From Bacteroidota bacterium (GTDB lineage Bacteria; Bacteroidota; Bacteroidia; Bacteroidales; P3), in contig JAFNAQ010000016.1 in the NCBI GenBank assembly GCA_017860275.1, positions 1-33,348 on the forward strand: a DNA stretch of 33,348 nt, written 5' to 3'. Position numbers and translations under genes: made by a program. Position 1 is the stretch's first letter. Each line of letters starts with the position of its first letter. The notes beneath the pieces were generated by a model. That model searched no databases. It was given only the letters and a program-made list of their open reading frames with translations, and was not told the DNA's origin. Shown here piece after piece: positions 1 to 9,715 of the stretch.

Positions 1-2388
1 TGAAGTCCACGATATATCTGCTTGCATTGCTTGAATATTTGCAACTGATGCAACTGTTGGTCTTGGACATGAGCCTTGATAATCTATTTCTAAATCATCA
101 ATATGGTAATAATAACCTATATTATTATTTCTTGCAAATACGAAACGATAGTCTCCTACAAGGTTAGTCAATGGAATTTCGTATTCGTTCCAAGTGTATC
201 GGTTAGTATCATTGATAAATAAAAGATCCGTAAAATATACTGTATCTGTTATTGAATCAAATGCTCCATATAATGTTTCGTTATATGCCTTTACCCAAAT
301 ATTTTCTGGATAATTTGATGTTGTAGAGTATCCTTTTCCATAGAAGTTGATTTTTTCAGCTCCTGTAAGAGTAAAGGCTGGAGTAATTAAATAATCTCCA
401 CATGCTGCATTTCCTCCGTATAACTGTGCAGAACCTGTTCCTGTTCTTACGTATGCTGGAATAAGTGTTGAAGAAGATTTTCTCCACAAATAAGATGTAC
501 TTGCTCCACCATTTACATTTATCCAACAATTTCCTGGTATGGTTCCATTTCCTGGTGCTACTGCTGTTGCCCAAGTGTTTTCAAATCCTTCTTTCCATGG
601 GAAAGTTGAAATTTGAGCACATACTGTATTGAAACTTACTATACCTGTCATATAACTTGTGTCTGTAGCACAGCTTGCTTGAATCTTTACTTGATAAGAT
701 GAGCTTGCATTTAATCCTGTTAGTGTATAAGGATTAGTTGTTGCTGTTACCATTGACCAAACTGAAGAGTTTATATTTTTATAGTAAACATTCCATGCTG
801 TTGCTGTTCCTTTTTCAACCCATGATAAATCTACTGAGTTTACTGTTGGACTTGAAGTTGCTAAAGTCATTGGTGCTGGACAAGTGATAACATTCATTGA
901 CATATTATCAACTGCTGCTGGTGGTTGAGCTGTACCTGTAGTATTTTCATTTCTCCAATGAACTAGTAATCTCCATGTATTATTTGCTAATAATGGGAAT
1001 TGTGTTTCTGTAATTCTGAATTTTGCATGTGTCCAATTAGTTTTCTTACTTAACCAATGTGAACCTACTCCTCCTGTATAATTACCAATCATTGCTGAGG
1101 CATCTAATCCTCCTGGAGGAATTGCTCCTGCTGTAATTACCGCTGTAGTAGGTACAAGATATACTCTAAGAAAATCTGTTGTTGCATCATTTCCATTTGC
1201 TCTCCAGTCAAATTCTAAATTGACTTCAGATGTTCCTGATGGAATAAAGAAATCTCTCAATGCATATACTCTTGAAACATTTGCTGAAGAACCTCCTAAA
1301 TACATATTTGTATCTCCGGTTGCATTACCTGCAATATATAATGATTTTGTAGAGCCTAAAGTATCTACAGGTAAACCTGTTAAAATGTCTTTTGCTTGTC
1401 CTACATACCATTTGTTTACTTGGGCTCCATTGACAAATTGCCATAATATATTATCTCCATCATTTTCAAAATTTGTTGTGAAAGGAAGTTGTGTTGGTAT
1501 TGCTGGAGTTGTAAATGATAAGGTATCTGACCATCCACTTACTACACTAGATCCACAATTTGATTGTACCTGAAATTGATAACTTGAATTTGGTGATAAA
1601 GATGTTAGCTGATATGGTTTGGTAGTAATAGATTGAATTGGTGTCCAATTTGCATCTGTAGTAAGTTTATATTGAATATTCCATTGGGTTTCTGTACCTG
1701 CTGGTGACCAATTGATAGTAACATCAGAAGAATTTAATGTAACTATAGAAGGGCTTTGAGGACTTGCAACACCACAAGCTTCTGCAAAATAGAGTTTTAC
1801 TTGAGGAACAGTATTTGTTCTTGTTCCTGTTGGTGGTAAAGCTGGGTCAGGATTTGTTCCATCACTATAATAATACAAACCACAATTTGTGCTTGTATAA
1901 CTATTATAATATATAGTTCCTACATTATTGTAACCAGGTATATTTTCATCAATACCTATAACTAAATTATCAGTACCATTATAAAGGAAAGGTGTTGTTA
2001 GATTAATTGTAAACCAACCTGCTGCTGTAGGTGGTGTTATATTCGCATCAAAAACAACTGTCATAGAGGTATCTTTAACCCAGTCAGTTGTACTTGCAAA
2101 AGATGTTTTGGTTGTATGACCTAAGTAGATCTTCCATTGGGTAGAATTATTAAAGTTATAAGTACCCGTCCAATAATAACGAATTTTAGAGATTGTCCCT
2201 CCTGTTGTAACAGTCCCTGAGGCTGAAATTTCTGAGGCCTTAATGATTTGTTGTGAATAGGTATATCCGTAATATGCATTAACTGGAATATAACCTTGGG
2301 TTGCCGTCCCTGTTCCTATCTGAACATCTTGGGTCCACCCTTGAATAGCGAAAACTATCGCCATTAAAAAAAATAGTAATTTTTTCAT
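1..2388 (-). CDS. Secreted multidomain FN3/jelly-roll surface protein (3' end outside window)
   Basis: An open frame of 796 codons runs from ATG at 2388 off the left edge. Residues 1 to about 19 form a signal peptide (MKK, then a hydrophobic stretch). Residues about 22-195 form a beta-rich domain with motifs such as WKIYLGHT and LVIGIDENIPGYNN, typical of Bacteroidales secreted proteins. Then follow FN3 domain 1 (about 201-290), a jelly-roll region (about 295-495), FN3 domain 2 (about 502-590), a cleaved-adhesin/MAM-like domain starting at FPWKEGFEN (about 593-760), and the start of FN3 domain 3 (about 770). Each FN3 unit begins with a C-[GP] pair and carries an INWSPAG-, LSWVEKG- or ISWTS-type strand. 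Such proteins are usually exported by type IX secretion, whose C-terminal sorting domain would lie outside the window. Function is inferred: adhesion or a protease/glycanase accessory region. Confidence 0.85.
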   Translation of the reverse strand, partial: MKKLLFFLMAIVFAIQGWTQDVQIGTGTATQGYIPVNAYYGYTYSQQIIKASEISASGTVTTGGTISKIRYYWTGTYNFNNSTQWKIYLGHTTKTSFASTTDWVKDTSMTVVFDANITPPTAAGWFTINLTTPFLYNGTDNLVIGIDENIPGYNNVGTIYYNSYTSTNCGLYYYSDGTNPDPALPPTGTRTNTVPQVKLYFAEACGVASPQSPSIVTLNSSDVTINWSPAGTETQWNIQYKLTTDANWTPIQSITTKPYQLTSLSPNSSYQFQVQSNCGSSVVSGWSDTLSFTTPAIPTQLPFTTNFENDGDNILWQFVNGAQVNKWYVGQAKDILTGLPVDTLGSTKSLYIAGNATGDTNMYLGGSSANVSRVYALRDFFIPSGTSEVNLEFDWRANGNDATTDFLRVYLVPTTAVITAGAIPPGGLDASAMIGNYTGGVGSHWLSKKTNWTHAKFRITETQFPLLANNTWRLLVHWRNENTTGTAQPPAAVDNMSMNVITCPAPMTLATSSPTVNSVDLSWVEKGTATAWNVYYKNINSSVWSMVTATTNPYTLTGLNASSSYQVKIQASCATDTSYMTGIVSFNTVCAQISTFPWKEGFENTWATAVAPGNGTIPGNCWINVNGGASTSYLWRKSSSTLIPAYVRTGTGSAQLYGGNAACGDYLITPAFTLTGAEKINFYGKGYSTTSNYPENIWVKAYNETLYGAFDSITDTVYFTDLLFINDTNRYTWNEYEIPLTNLVGDYRFVFARNNNIGYYYHIDDLEIDYQGSCPRPTVASVANIQAMQADISWTS

Positions 2389-2839
2389 ACCAATTTGTTT
2401 TAAATTAAAATTATTAATAATATAGTTAATTAATTGTGTTTCGCTCTTAATAACCTCAACAATAAAAACAATTAATTCTTATCTTTGTTTTGTACCGAAG
2501 AGTTTTTTTATAATAACAAACTTATCAAAGAAATTATTCTCTTAATAATTAACATAAGATTATAAAGTGAATAATAAACACTAATAGGTTTGGGCTTCAA
2601 AGATAAATTATTATTTTGAAAATTAATATAGATAATTATCTTTTAACAATTAAATATTGTTGAGATATCAATCAAAACATAGAATATCAGCAAAATAGAA
2701 TTATAAAAAAATGATATTTTGTATAGTCTATTCTCGTGGATATTCAAAACATTATCTGAAGAGAGAAGGGATAAATGAAATTACTTGTAAACAAAGATTT
2801 GTTAGCTCAGGATCAAATCTAATTAGATTTTTATCAAAT
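2389..2839. other. Intergenic region without a convincing gene
   Basis: This is a very AT-rich stretch between the start of the secreted FN3 gene and the terminator of the ribosomal operon. On the minus strand, TATCTTTG at 2598-2605 fits the Bacteroidota -7 element and could serve the FN3 gene, but no TTG/TTTG lies at the right distance upstream and the leader would be about 210 nt, so the call is weak. An open frame of 49 codons from ATG 2711 on the plus strand ends inside the terminator hairpin and has no promoter; it is not called as a gene. Confidence 0.5.
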
Positions 2840-2870
2840 AAAAAAAGGCTACCTCGATGAGATAGCCTTT
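2834..2870 (-). terminator. Rho-independent terminator of the ribosomal protein operon
   Basis: On the minus strand AAAGGCTA (2863-2870) pairs with TAGCCTTT (2844-2851). After one mismatch, a further three base pairs (CTC/GAG) close a three-base loop. A run of T follows the stem (2841-2846 on the complementary strand), then an AT-rich tract. It lies 22 bases after the rplQ stop codon, the expected place for the end of the 33-gene operon. Confidence 0.9.
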
Positions 2871-2892
2871 AAATAATATAGTGTATATACTA

Positions 2893-3414
2893 TTATTCAG
2901 AAATTTTGTCTTCTTCTGTATTAGATACTTCCTCTACAACAGGAATTTCTTCTGCTTGAACTTCAGAACTATTTACTGCAGTTTCTTCTGATTTTTTTGT
3001 ACGTCCACGACGTGTTGATTTTGCTTTTGCTGGTTTTGCTTCCTTTAATAGATTTTCATTGTAATCTACTAATTCCATCATTGCCATTTCTGCTCCATCT
3101 CCTAAACGACGACCAACTTTTAGTATTCTTGTGTAACCACCATTTCTTGTAGCTACTTTTGGAGAAACTTCTCTGAATAATTCAGTAACAGCTTCTTTAT
3201 TTTGAAGATAACTAAATACAATACGACGTTGGTGTGTTGAATCAGTTTTAGACTTTGTAATTAAAGGTTCTACATAAGTTCTTAAAGCTCTAGCTTTAGC
3301 TAATGTAGTTTCTATTCTTTTATGCAAGATCAATGATGCAGCCATGTTCGATAACATAGCTGCTCTATGAGCCTGAGTTCTTGACAGTTTATTTATTTTA
3401 CAACCGTGTCTCAT
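2893..3414 (-). CDS. rplQ: 50S ribosomal protein L17
   Basis: L17 binds 23S rRNA near the peptide exit tunnel. The first ~120 residues match the family: MRHG start, then the [20 protein letters not shown] helix and the [15 protein letters not shown] block. The protein has 173 residues, against about 116-130 in most bacteria. The extra C-terminal tail from about residue 125 is first Lys/Ala/Arg-rich, then strongly acidic (Glu/Asp/Ser/Val), as is usual in Bacteroidota. It is the last gene of the operon, five bases after rpoA and directly before the terminator. Confidence 0.97.
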   Translation of the reverse strand: MRHGCKINKLSRTQAHRAAMLSNMAASLILHKRIETTLAKARALRTYVEPLITKSKTDSTHQRRIVFSYLQNKEAVTELFREVSPKVATRNGGYTRILKVGRRLGDGAEMAMMELVDYNENLLKEAKPAKAKSTRRGRTKKSEETAVNSSEVQAEEIPVVEEVSNTEEDKISE

Positions 3415-3419
3415 TTCTC

Positions 3420-4412
3420 TTATTCTTTTTCTAATTTATATTTCGCAATATTCATACCAAATTCTAGACTCTTAGACTTAACTAAGTTTTCTAATTCAGT
3501 TAATGATTTTCTTCCGAAGTTACGGAATTTCAATAGATCTGCTTTGTTGAAAGACACAAGTTCTCCTAATGTTTCTACCTCAGCAGATTTTAAGCAATTT
3601 AATGCTCTTACCGATAGGTCCATATCAACTAACTTTGTCTTCAACAATTGACGAATATGCAATGTATTTTCATCAAATTCTTCAGTTAAAACTTTAACAT
3701 CTGCTTGAACAGTTATTTTTTCATCAGAGAAAAGCATAAAGTGTTGAATAAGAATAGTAGCTGCATCTTTCAATGCGTCTTTTGGAGTTATTGAACCATC
3801 AGTAACAATATCTAAAACTAACTTTTCGTAGTCGGTTTTTTGTTCTACACGATAATTCTCAACAGAAAATTTTACATTCTTTATTGGTGTGTGAATTGAA
3901 TCTAAAGCAATAGTATTAAGCACATCATTAGGCTTCTTGTTTTCCTCTGAAGGGACATAACCTCTACCTTTTTCAATGTTCATTTCTATTGTTAAGCTAA
4001 CATTAGATTCCATGTGACATATTTCAACATCAGTATTTAGAACTTGGAAATAGTTTAAATGTTTATTAATATCTCCTGCGCAGAATACATTTTTTCCACT
4101 GATAGTAAATGTAACCTTTTCACATTCTTCTGTTTCAATCTGACGTTTGAAACGTAATTGTTTAAGGTTCAAAATTATTTCTGTCATATCTTCAACTACC
4201 CCTGATATTGTTGCAAATTCATGCTCAACACCTTCTATACGAATAGAGGTAATTGCAAAACCTTCTAAGGACGACAATAGGATACGACGTAATGCGTTTC
4301 CTATTGTCATTCCATAACCAGGCTCTAGTGGACGAAATTCAAAACTACCGTTAAACTCATCCGACTCGATCATTATAACCTTTTCAGGTTGCTGAAAAGC
4401 TAGTATGGCCAT
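3420..4412 (-). CDS. rpoA: DNA-directed RNA polymerase subunit alpha
   Basis: The 330-residue alpha subunit dimerises to nucleate RNA polymerase assembly. The N-terminal domain contains the assembly motif [20 protein letters not shown] (about residues 33-52) and the region around [15 protein letters not shown]-like sequence. The C-terminal domain (about 250-320) carries [13 protein letters not shown] and [11 protein letters not shown] helices, the helix-hairpin-helix fold that contacts UP elements and activators. It lies between rpsD and rplQ, the usual alpha-operon order. Confidence 0.98.
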   Translation of the reverse strand: MAILAFQQPEKVIMIESDEFNGSFEFRPLEPGYGMTIGNALRRILLSSLEGFAITSIRIEGVEHEFATISGVVEDMTEIILNLKQLRFKRQIETEECEKVTFTISGKNVFCAGDINKHLNYFQVLNTDVEICHMESNVSLTIEMNIEKGRGYVPSEENKKPNDVLNTIALDSIHTPIKNVKFSVENYRVEQKTDYEKLVLDIVTDGSITPKDALKDAATILIQHFMLFSDEKITVQADVKVLTEEFDENTLHIRQLLKTKLVDMDLSVRALNCLKSAEVETLGELVSFNKADLLKFRNFGRKSLTELENLVKSKSLEFGMNIAKYKLEKE

Positions 4413-4430
4413 GTTTATTTTATTTAAATC

Positions 4431-5036
4431 TTACTTAGAATACAATTCGACAATTAACTGTTCTTTGATATTTTCTGGAATATCAGAACGCTCTGGATAT
4501 GCCATGAATTTACCACTCATTGCTGCTCCATCAAATTCTAACCAAGAAAAAGTATTGACTCTTCCTGAAATAGAATCATTAATAATTTCTAGTGATTTAG
4601 ATCTCTCACGAACAGAGATAACATCTCCTGCTTTTAATAAATATGAAGGAATGTTTACTAATTCACCATTAACTAAAATGTGACGGTGAGAAACTAATTG
4701 ACGTGCTTGATTTCTTGAACGAGCAAATCCTAATCTGTACACAACATTATCTAGACGAGATTCAATTAATTGAAGTAATACTTCACCTGTTATACCTCCC
4801 TTGTGAGATGCCTTTTCAAATAAATTACGGAATTGTTTTTCAAGAATCCCATAAGTATATTTTGCTTTTTGTTTTTCCATTAACTGAATACCATACTCAG
4901 ATTGTTTTGCACGACGTTTAGTTTGTCCGTGTTGTCCAGGAGGGTAATTTTTTTTCTCGTATGATTTATCTGCACCAAAAATTGGATCTTTAAATCTTCT
5001 TGCTATTTTGGTTTTTGGACCAGTATATCTTGCCAT
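4431..5036 (-). CDS. rpsD: 30S ribosomal protein S4
   Basis: S4 is a primary 16S rRNA binding protein that starts 30S assembly, and in many bacteria it represses its own operon. At 201 residues it is of normal length. The S4 RNA-binding domain is visible at about 92-150 ([20 protein letters not shown], then HILVNG). No Cys residues occur in the N-terminal part, so this is the zinc-free form. The gene follows rpsK by 38 bases. Confidence 0.98.
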   Translation of the reverse strand: MARYTGPKTKIARRFKDPIFGADKSYEKKNYPPGQHGQTKRRAKQSEYGIQLMEKQKAKYTYGILEKQFRNLFEKASHKGGITGEVLLQLIESRLDNVVYRLGFARSRNQARQLVSHRHILVNGELVNIPSYLLKAGDVISVRERSKSLEIINDSISGRVNTFSWLEFDGAAMSGKFMAYPERSDIPENIKEQLIVELYSK

Positions 5037-5074
5037 AGTTTATATTTTTTTTATTTTAATCAAACAATAATTAA

Positions 5075-5464
5075 CTATACACGTCTTCTCTTTGGAGGAC
5101 GACATCCGTTATGTGGCATTGGAGTTACATCAGTTATTTCCAATACTTCTATTCCACAAGTATTAATAGCTCTGATAGCGGACTCACGTCCTGCCCCTGG
5201 TCCTTTTACGAATACTTTCACTTTACGTAAACCAAAATCAAACGCTTTCTTTGAGCAATCTTCGGCTGCCATTTGTGAAGCATAAGGAGTGTTTTTCTTG
5301 GAACCTCTAAAACCCATTTTACCTGCAGAAGACCAAGATATAACTTGACCTGCATTGTTTGTCAACGAAATAATACAATTATTGAAAGATGCAAAGATGA
5401 AAGCCTTTCCTTGAGGTTCAACTTTTACTACTCTTTTCTTCGTTGGTTTAGAACTTTTTGCCAT
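5075..5464 (-). CDS. rpsK: 30S ribosomal protein S11
   Basis: S11 sits on the 30S platform and helps shape the mRNA exit channel. The 129-residue protein shows the family blocks [31 protein letters not shown] and the C-terminal signature [18 protein letters not shown]. The 88-base space before it, after rpsM, is long for this operon and holds a hairpin, described separately. Confidence 0.98.
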   Translation of the reverse strand: MAKSSKPTKKRVVKVEPQGKAFIFASFNNCIISLTNNAGQVISWSSAGKMGFRGSKKNTPYASQMAAEDCSKKAFDFGLRKVKVFVKGPGAGRESAIRAINTCGIEVLEITDVTPMPHNGCRPPKRRRV

Positions 5465-5498
5465 AATGTTCTTTTATTCTCTTTTTAAGTTCATAAAT

Positions 5499-5537
5499 AC
5501 AGATGCTCCTAAAGTATTAAAAAAAATCCGCATCTGT
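5499..5537 (-). other. Intercistronic hairpin between rpsM and rpsK
   Basis: ACAGATGC (read on the minus strand from 5537) pairs perfectly with GCATCTGT ending at 5499, giving 8 bp around a 23-base loop. The loop begins and ends with GGA. No T run follows on the minus strand, so it does not look like a terminator. A role in processing, mRNA stability or ribosomal-protein binding is possible but not shown. Confidence 0.5.
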
Positions 5538-5552
5538 TTTGTAAATTAATTA

Positions 5553-5930
5553 TTACTTAGTTGCCTTCTTCTTATTCGCAACAGTTTTCTTTCTACCCTT
5601 ACGTGTACGAGCATTATTCTTTGTACTTTGACCACGTAATGGTAAGCCTATACGATGACGAATACCTCTGTAACATCCAATATCCATCAATCTCTTGATG
5701 TTCATCTGAACCTCAGAACGTAATGCACCTTCAACTTTGTATTCATCATTGATGATATTACGAATAGCATTTTGTTCGTCGTCATTCCATTCGCTTACTT
5801 TTTTATCTTCACTAATCCCAGCTTTTGCTAAGATTTTAGAAGATAGGGTTCTACCTATTCCATAAACGTATGTTAAACCTATAACTCCTCTTTTGTTCTT
5901 AGGTAAGTCTATACCTGCAATTCTTGCCAT
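5553..5930 (-). CDS. rpsM: 30S ribosomal protein S13
   Basis: S13 in the 30S head contacts the P-site tRNA and bridges to the 50S subunit. The 125-residue protein starts [14 protein letters not shown] and includes the helix-two-turn-helix with [10 protein letters not shown], plus the signature [22 protein letters not shown] Lys-rich C-terminal tail enters the tRNA site. The gene follows rpmJ by 27 bases. Confidence 0.98.
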   Translation of the reverse strand: MARIAGIDLPKNKRGVIGLTYVYGIGRTLSSKILAKAGISEDKKVSEWNDDEQNAIRNIINDEYKVEGALRSEVQMNIKRLMDIGCYRGIRHRIGLPLRGQSTKNNARTRKGRKKTVANKKKATK

Positions 5931-5957
5931 AAACTTTTTATATTGTTAGATTATTAA

Positions 5958-6074
5958 TTATCCTTGTCTTTGTTTAAATCTAGGATTCTTTTTGTTGATA
6001 ACATAAACTACTCCTTTTCTGCGTACCACAATACACTCAGGAGATCTTTTCTTAACTGATGTTCTGACTTTCAT
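5958..6074 (-). CDS. rpmJ: 50S ribosomal protein L36
   Basis: A 38-codon gene reads [14 protein letters not shown]... and ends KQRQG, matching L36 end to end. Aligned with zinc-binding L36, which has three Cys and one His, only the second Cys remains (residue 14); the others are Ser, Asn and Phe. This is therefore the zinc-independent form usual in Bacteroidota. It lies between infA and rpsM as expected. Confidence 0.96.
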   Translation of the reverse strand: MKVRTSVKKRSPECIVVRRKGVVYVINKKNPRFKQRQG

Positions 6075-6129
6075 GTCGGTAATTTATTATTATATTAATA
6101 TTTTCTTCATCAAGAAATAAATTCTTGTT

Positions 6130-6348
6130 TTATTTATGTCTATAAGATATTCTACCTTTTGTTAAATCATAGGGTGACATCTCTACTTGAACTTTGTCGC
6201 CTGGTAAAATTTTAATATAGTGCATCCTCATCTTCCCAGAAATATGTGCAATTATAACGTGACCATTTTCCAGTTCAACTCTAAACATTGCATTTCCTAA
6301 AGATTCAATTACTATTCCGTCTAATTGTATAGATGCTTGTTTTGCCAT
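6130..6348 (-). CDS. infA: Translation initiation factor IF-1
   Basis: The 72-residue protein is one S1-like OB fold that blocks the A site during initiation. Visible family features are [41 protein letters not shown], and the end [15 protein letters not shown]. It begins one base after the map stop codon, which suggests translational coupling, and precedes rpmJ. Confidence 0.98.
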   Translation of the reverse strand: MAKQASIQLDGIVIESLGNAMFRVELENGHVIIAHISGKMRMHYIKILPGDKVQVEMSPYDLTKGRISYRHK

Positions 6349-6349
6349 A

Positions 6350-7144
6350 TTATATTTTTACTAAATTGGTATTATTTTCTATTGCTCTTTCGATTGAATC
6401 AAAACTTGATAAAACTAAAGGTCCTTGTTGAGTTATTGCAATATCATGTTCAAAATGTGCAGAAATTGAAAAATCCTTAGTCCTACATGTCCATCCATCT
6501 CTTTCAAATACAACTGCTCTATTTCCCATTGTAATCATTGGTTCAATCGCAATTACCATTCCTTCCTTAAATTTTAATCCACTTCCTTGTTTCCCAAAAT
6601 TCGGAACTTCAGGTTCTTCATGTAATTTCCTTCCAACTCCATGTCCACATAGCTCCCTAACAACTCCATAGCCATTTAGTTCACAATAAGATTGAATCGT
6701 ATAACTCAGATCACCTATTCTTTTACCTATTTTACACTCTTCTATTCCTAGCAACAAAGATTCCTTTGTAACCTTAAGAAGGTTAACAGCTTCCTCCTTA
6801 ACTCCACTTAGAGCAAATGTATAAGCAGAATCGCCTACCCAACCTTTAAGTAAAGTTCCACAGTCGACTGAAACAATATCTCCTTCTTTTATTTCTCTTT
6901 GTGATGGAATTCCATGAACTACAACTTCATTAACAGAAATACATAGTGAGGATGGAAATCCATTATATCCTTTAAAAATTGGTGTTGCATTATTATCAAG
7001 AATAAATTCTTCTGCAATTTTATCTAGCATAGCAGTCGAAATACCAGGTTTGATATTTCGACCAACTTCTGCTAAAGTTTCACCAACAAGTAGTGCACTT
7101 TTTTTTATTTCTTCAATCTCTTGAATTGTTCTTATTTGTATCAT
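6350..7144 (-). CDS. map: Methionine aminopeptidase, type I
   Basis: This dinuclear metalloenzyme removes the initiator Met from nascent proteins. All five metal ligands are visible: Asp in [10 protein letters not shown] and Asp in GDSAYTF, His in [11 protein letters not shown], Glu in AIEPMI and Glu in the final HFEHDIAI block region; the substrate-binding His lies in [10 protein letters not shown]. The open frame extends upstream to TTG at 7162 and ATG at 7159, but homologues begin near [11 protein letters not shown], so ATG 7144 (264 residues) is chosen. The start remains uncertain by up to six codons. It follows secY directly. Confidence 0.94.
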   Translation of the reverse strand: MIQIRTIQEIEEIKKSALLVGETLAEVGRNIKPGISTAMLDKIAEEFILDNNATPIFKGYNGFPSSLCISVNEVVVHGIPSQREIKEGDIVSVDCGTLLKGWVGDSAYTFALSGVKEEAVNLLKVTKESLLLGIEECKIGKRIGDLSYTIQSYCELNGYGVVRELCGHGVGRKLHEEPEVPNFGKQGSGLKFKEGMVIAIEPMITMGNRAVVFERDGWTCRTKDFSISAHFEHDIAITQQGPLVLSSFDSIERAIENNTNLVKI

Positions 7145-7163
7145 TTTGATTCCAAACATCAAA

Positions 7164-8513
7164 TTACATCTGAGATCTTCCTTTTATTCTTCCTGATTTA
7201 GTAAGACCATCATAATGACGCATCAGCAGATGACTTTCTATTTGTTGTAAAGTATCTAAAACAACACCTACTAAAATCAATAAAGATGTGCCTCCGTAAA
7301 AATGTGAAAATTGTGAATTAACTCCAAACATACTTACAAAAGCTGGCATTATTGCTACGAATGCTAAAAATATTGACCCTGGTAGTGTAATTTTTGACAA
7401 TACACTATCAAAAAATTCTTCTGTTCTTTTACCTGGTTTTATTCCTGGAATAAAACCTCCATTTTTCTTCATATCATCAGACATTTGCTTTGGGTTTATT
7501 GCAATTGCCGTATAAAAATAGGTAAATGCAATAATTACAATAGCAAAAATCAGATTGTACCAAAAACCGGTAAAATCAGAAAGAGCTGCACGAACTCCTT
7601 GTAAATTTTCAGATGATGAAAATCCAAAAATTGCTACAGGTATAAACATAATTGCTTGAGCAAAAATGATAGGCATTACTCCGGCAGCATTGACCTTTAT
7701 AGGTATGTACTGACGAGCACCACCATATTGTTTATTTCCAATAATTCTTTTAGCATACTGAACAGGAACTCTTCTTGTTCCTTGAACCAAAAGTATACAC
7801 AACATTATTACAATAAGTAGAAATAATAGTTCAACAAAGAAAATTACTAAACCGCCTCCTTGTTCTTCCATTCTTGATGCAAATTCAGCAAATAATGAAA
7901 AAGGTAAACGAGCAACAATACCAACCATAATTAATAATGAAATACCATTACCAATACCTTTGTCAGTTATTCTTTCTCCTAACCACATTACAAATAACGT
8001 TCCACAAGTCAACATTATTGAAATAGGTAAAGTCCAATTTAAAAAATTAAGACTATCACTTCCTGTTATGCTATATATTGTAGCACCATTTAATTGATAA
8101 CGTAAGTTGGCAAGATAAGCAAATGCTTGGAAAATTGTAACTATAACGGTTAGCAATCTTGTCATTTGGTTTATCTTATTTCTTCCACTTTCACCCTCTT
8201 TTTGCATTTTAGCGAAAAAAGGAACAACCATAGTCAATAACTGCATTACAATAGAAGCAGTAATATATGGCATAATACCAAGGGCAAAAATTGATGCATT
8301 AGAAAATGCACCACCAGAGAACATATTTAATAAACCTAATACACCTTCTTTAGTCTGATTTTGCAAACCAGTTAAGTCACTTGGATTAATACCAGGTAAA
8401 ACTATATATGAGCCTACTCTATAAATTAGCACTAACGCTAAAGTATAGAGTATTCTCGTTCTAAGTTCCTTAATGTTCCAGATATTTTTTAGAGTATTGA
8501 TAAATCTTTTCAT
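7164..8513 (-). CDS. secY: Preprotein translocase subunit SecY
   Basis: SecY is the pore subunit of the Sec translocon in the inner membrane. The 449-residue protein has about ten hydrophobic segments. Signatures include YRVGSYIVLPGINP (start of TM1 and plug side), FSGGAFSNASIFALGIMPYI (TM2), GNGISLLIM, and the cytoplasmic loop NPKQMSDDMKKNGGFIPGI-like sequence. Its place in the spc operon after rplO lets export capacity follow ribosome synthesis. Confidence 0.98.
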   Translation of the reverse strand: MKRFINTLKNIWNIKELRTRILYTLALVLIYRVGSYIVLPGINPSDLTGLQNQTKEGVLGLLNMFSGGAFSNASIFALGIMPYITASIVMQLLTMVVPFFAKMQKEGESGRNKINQMTRLLTVIVTIFQAFAYLANLRYQLNGATIYSITGSDSLNFLNWTLPISIMLTCGTLFVMWLGERITDKGIGNGISLLIMVGIVARLPFSLFAEFASRMEEQGGGLVIFFVELLFLLIVIMLCILLVQGTRRVPVQYAKRIIGNKQYGGARQYIPIKVNAAGVMPIIFAQAIMFIPVAIFGFSSSENLQGVRAALSDFTGFWYNLIFAIVIIAFTYFYTAIAINPKQMSDDMKKNGGFIPGIKPGKRTEEFFDSVLSKITLPGSIFLAFVAIMPAFVSMFGVNSQFSHFYGGTSLLILVGVVLDTLQQIESHLLMRHYDGLTKSGRIKGRSQM

Positions 8514-8522
8514 TATTCAAAA

Positions 8523-8969
8523 TTAGATTATTGTTGCAACACCACCTTTTGCCTCAATTGCAGCCTTAGCTGTTTCAGAAAAGGCATCTGCAGTTACATT
8601 TATCTTAGCGTTTAATTCACCTCTTCCTAGAATTTTTACTTTTTCTTTTCCAGAGATTAAACCATTTTGTTTTAATACTTCGATTGTAATATCTGTAATT
8701 TGCTTTTCTTCAGCCAAAGTATTTAGTACGTCTATATTAATAGCATCGAATTCAACTCTATTAATATTTTTGAAACCAAATTTTGGTAGTCGCCTATATA
8801 AAGGCATTTGACCTCCTTCAAAACCAAGCTTACGAGAATATCCTGATCTAGATTTTGCCCCTTTATGTCCACGAGTCGATGTACCTCCTCTACCAGAGCC
8901 TTGACCTCTACCTATTCTCTTACGGTTTTTTGTTGATCCTTCTGCAGGTTTAAGATTACTTAAATCCAT
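8523..8969 (-). CDS. rplO: 50S ribosomal protein L15
   Basis: L15 is a late 50S assembly protein. The 148-residue sequence has the Gly/Arg-rich N-terminal extension GRGQGSGRGGTSTRGHKGAKSRSG that penetrates 23S rRNA, the motif FEGGQMPLYRRLPKFGF, and a C-terminal globular part ending with KVKILGRGEL and AKAAIEAKGG. It lies between rpmD and secY. Confidence 0.97.
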   Translation of the reverse strand: MDLSNLKPAEGSTKNRKRIGRGQGSGRGGTSTRGHKGAKSRSGYSRKLGFEGGQMPLYRRLPKFGFKNINRVEFDAINIDVLNTLAEEKQITDITIEVLKQNGLISGKEKVKILGRGELNAKINVTADAFSETAKAAIEAKGGVATII

Positions 8970-9000
8970 GATTATTCGTTTTAAAAGAATTTATTACTTA

Positions 9001-9177
9001 TTAAATTTCTTCAACTTTGATTAAATGACTAACCTTATTGATCATTCCTTTTATTTGAGGAGTCATTTCATGCTCTCTTGTTTGATTCATTTTTGTCAAA
9101 CCTAAAGAAGCCAAAGTTTGTTTTTGACGAAGTGTTCTTCCAATCCCACTTTTAATCTGTGTTACTTTTACTTTCAT
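9001..9177 (-). CDS. rpmD: 50S ribosomal protein L30
   Basis: The 58-codon gene begins [14 protein letters not shown] and has the family pattern of a basic beta strand, then [12 protein letters not shown], and ends with a strand HLIKVEEI. Length and position between rpsE and rplO both fit L30, the ferredoxin-like small protein of the 50S subunit. Confidence 0.95.
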   Translation of the reverse strand: MKVKVTQIKSGIGRTLRQKQTLASLGLTKMNQTREHEMTPQIKGMINKVSHLIKVEEI

Positions 9178-9189
9178 TGCACTAAATTA

Positions 9190-9708
9190 TTATCCGTTAA
9201 AAACTCTATCCATTTCAATACCTCTCAATTTCGCAATTGTATAAGGATCTCTCATTTGAATTAATGCATTGATTGTAGCTTTAACAACACTATGTGGATT
9301 TGAAGATCCTTTCGATTTTGCTAACACATCTTTAACACCAACACTTTCCAAAACAGCACGCATAGCACCACCAGCAATTACACCAGTTCCTGGAGCTGCA
9401 GGTTTAAGAAAAACTCTTGCTCCACTATATTTACCATATTGTTCGTGAGGTACTGTTCCTTTTAAAACAGGTACTTTGATTAAATTTTTCTTAGCATCAT
9501 CAACTCCTTTAGCAATAGCAGCTGCTACTTCCTTAGCTTTACCTAAACCATAACCAACTACACCATTTTCATCTCCTACCACAACAATTGCAGAAAAGCT
9601 AAAAGTTCGACCTCCTTTAGTTACTTTTGTAACTCTATTGATACTTACAAGACGATCTTTAAATTCAATCTCGCTTGATTTTACTCTTTTTACATTTACG
9701 TCTGCCAT
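9190..9708 (-). CDS. rpsE: 30S ribosomal protein S5
   Basis: S5 contributes to decoding accuracy at the mRNA entry site. The 172-residue protein has the double-stranded-RNA-binding N-terminal domain ([23 protein letters not shown]) and the loop [17 protein letters not shown], followed by the C-terminal domain with [19 protein letters not shown] and [12 protein letters not shown]. It follows rplR by seven bases. Confidence 0.98.
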   Translation of the reverse strand: MADVNVKRVKSSEIEFKDRLVSINRVTKVTKGGRTFSFSAIVVVGDENGVVGYGLGKAKEVAAAIAKGVDDAKKNLIKVPVLKGTVPHEQYGKYSGARVFLKPAAPGTGVIAGGAMRAVLESVGVKDVLAKSKGSSNPHSVVKATINALIQMRDPYTIAKLRGIEMDRVFNG

Positions 9709-9715
9709 ATCTCAT

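Noticed and set aside
1220-1573. Plus-strand ORF of 117 codons
   Set aside because: It is antisense to a well-supported secreted FN3/jelly-roll coding frame.
2480-2487. Plus-strand TATCTTTG promoter-like motif
   Set aside because: No plus-strand gene follows and there is no -33 element at the right distance.
2711-2860. Plus-strand 49-codon ORF between the FN3 gene and rplQ
   Set aside because: It has no promoter motif, no recognisable protein features, and ends inside the ribosomal-operon terminator hairpin.
6111-6127. Small CAAGAA/TTCTTG hairpin between rpmJ and infA
   Set aside because: Six AU-rich base pairs in an AT-rich gap are expected by chance.
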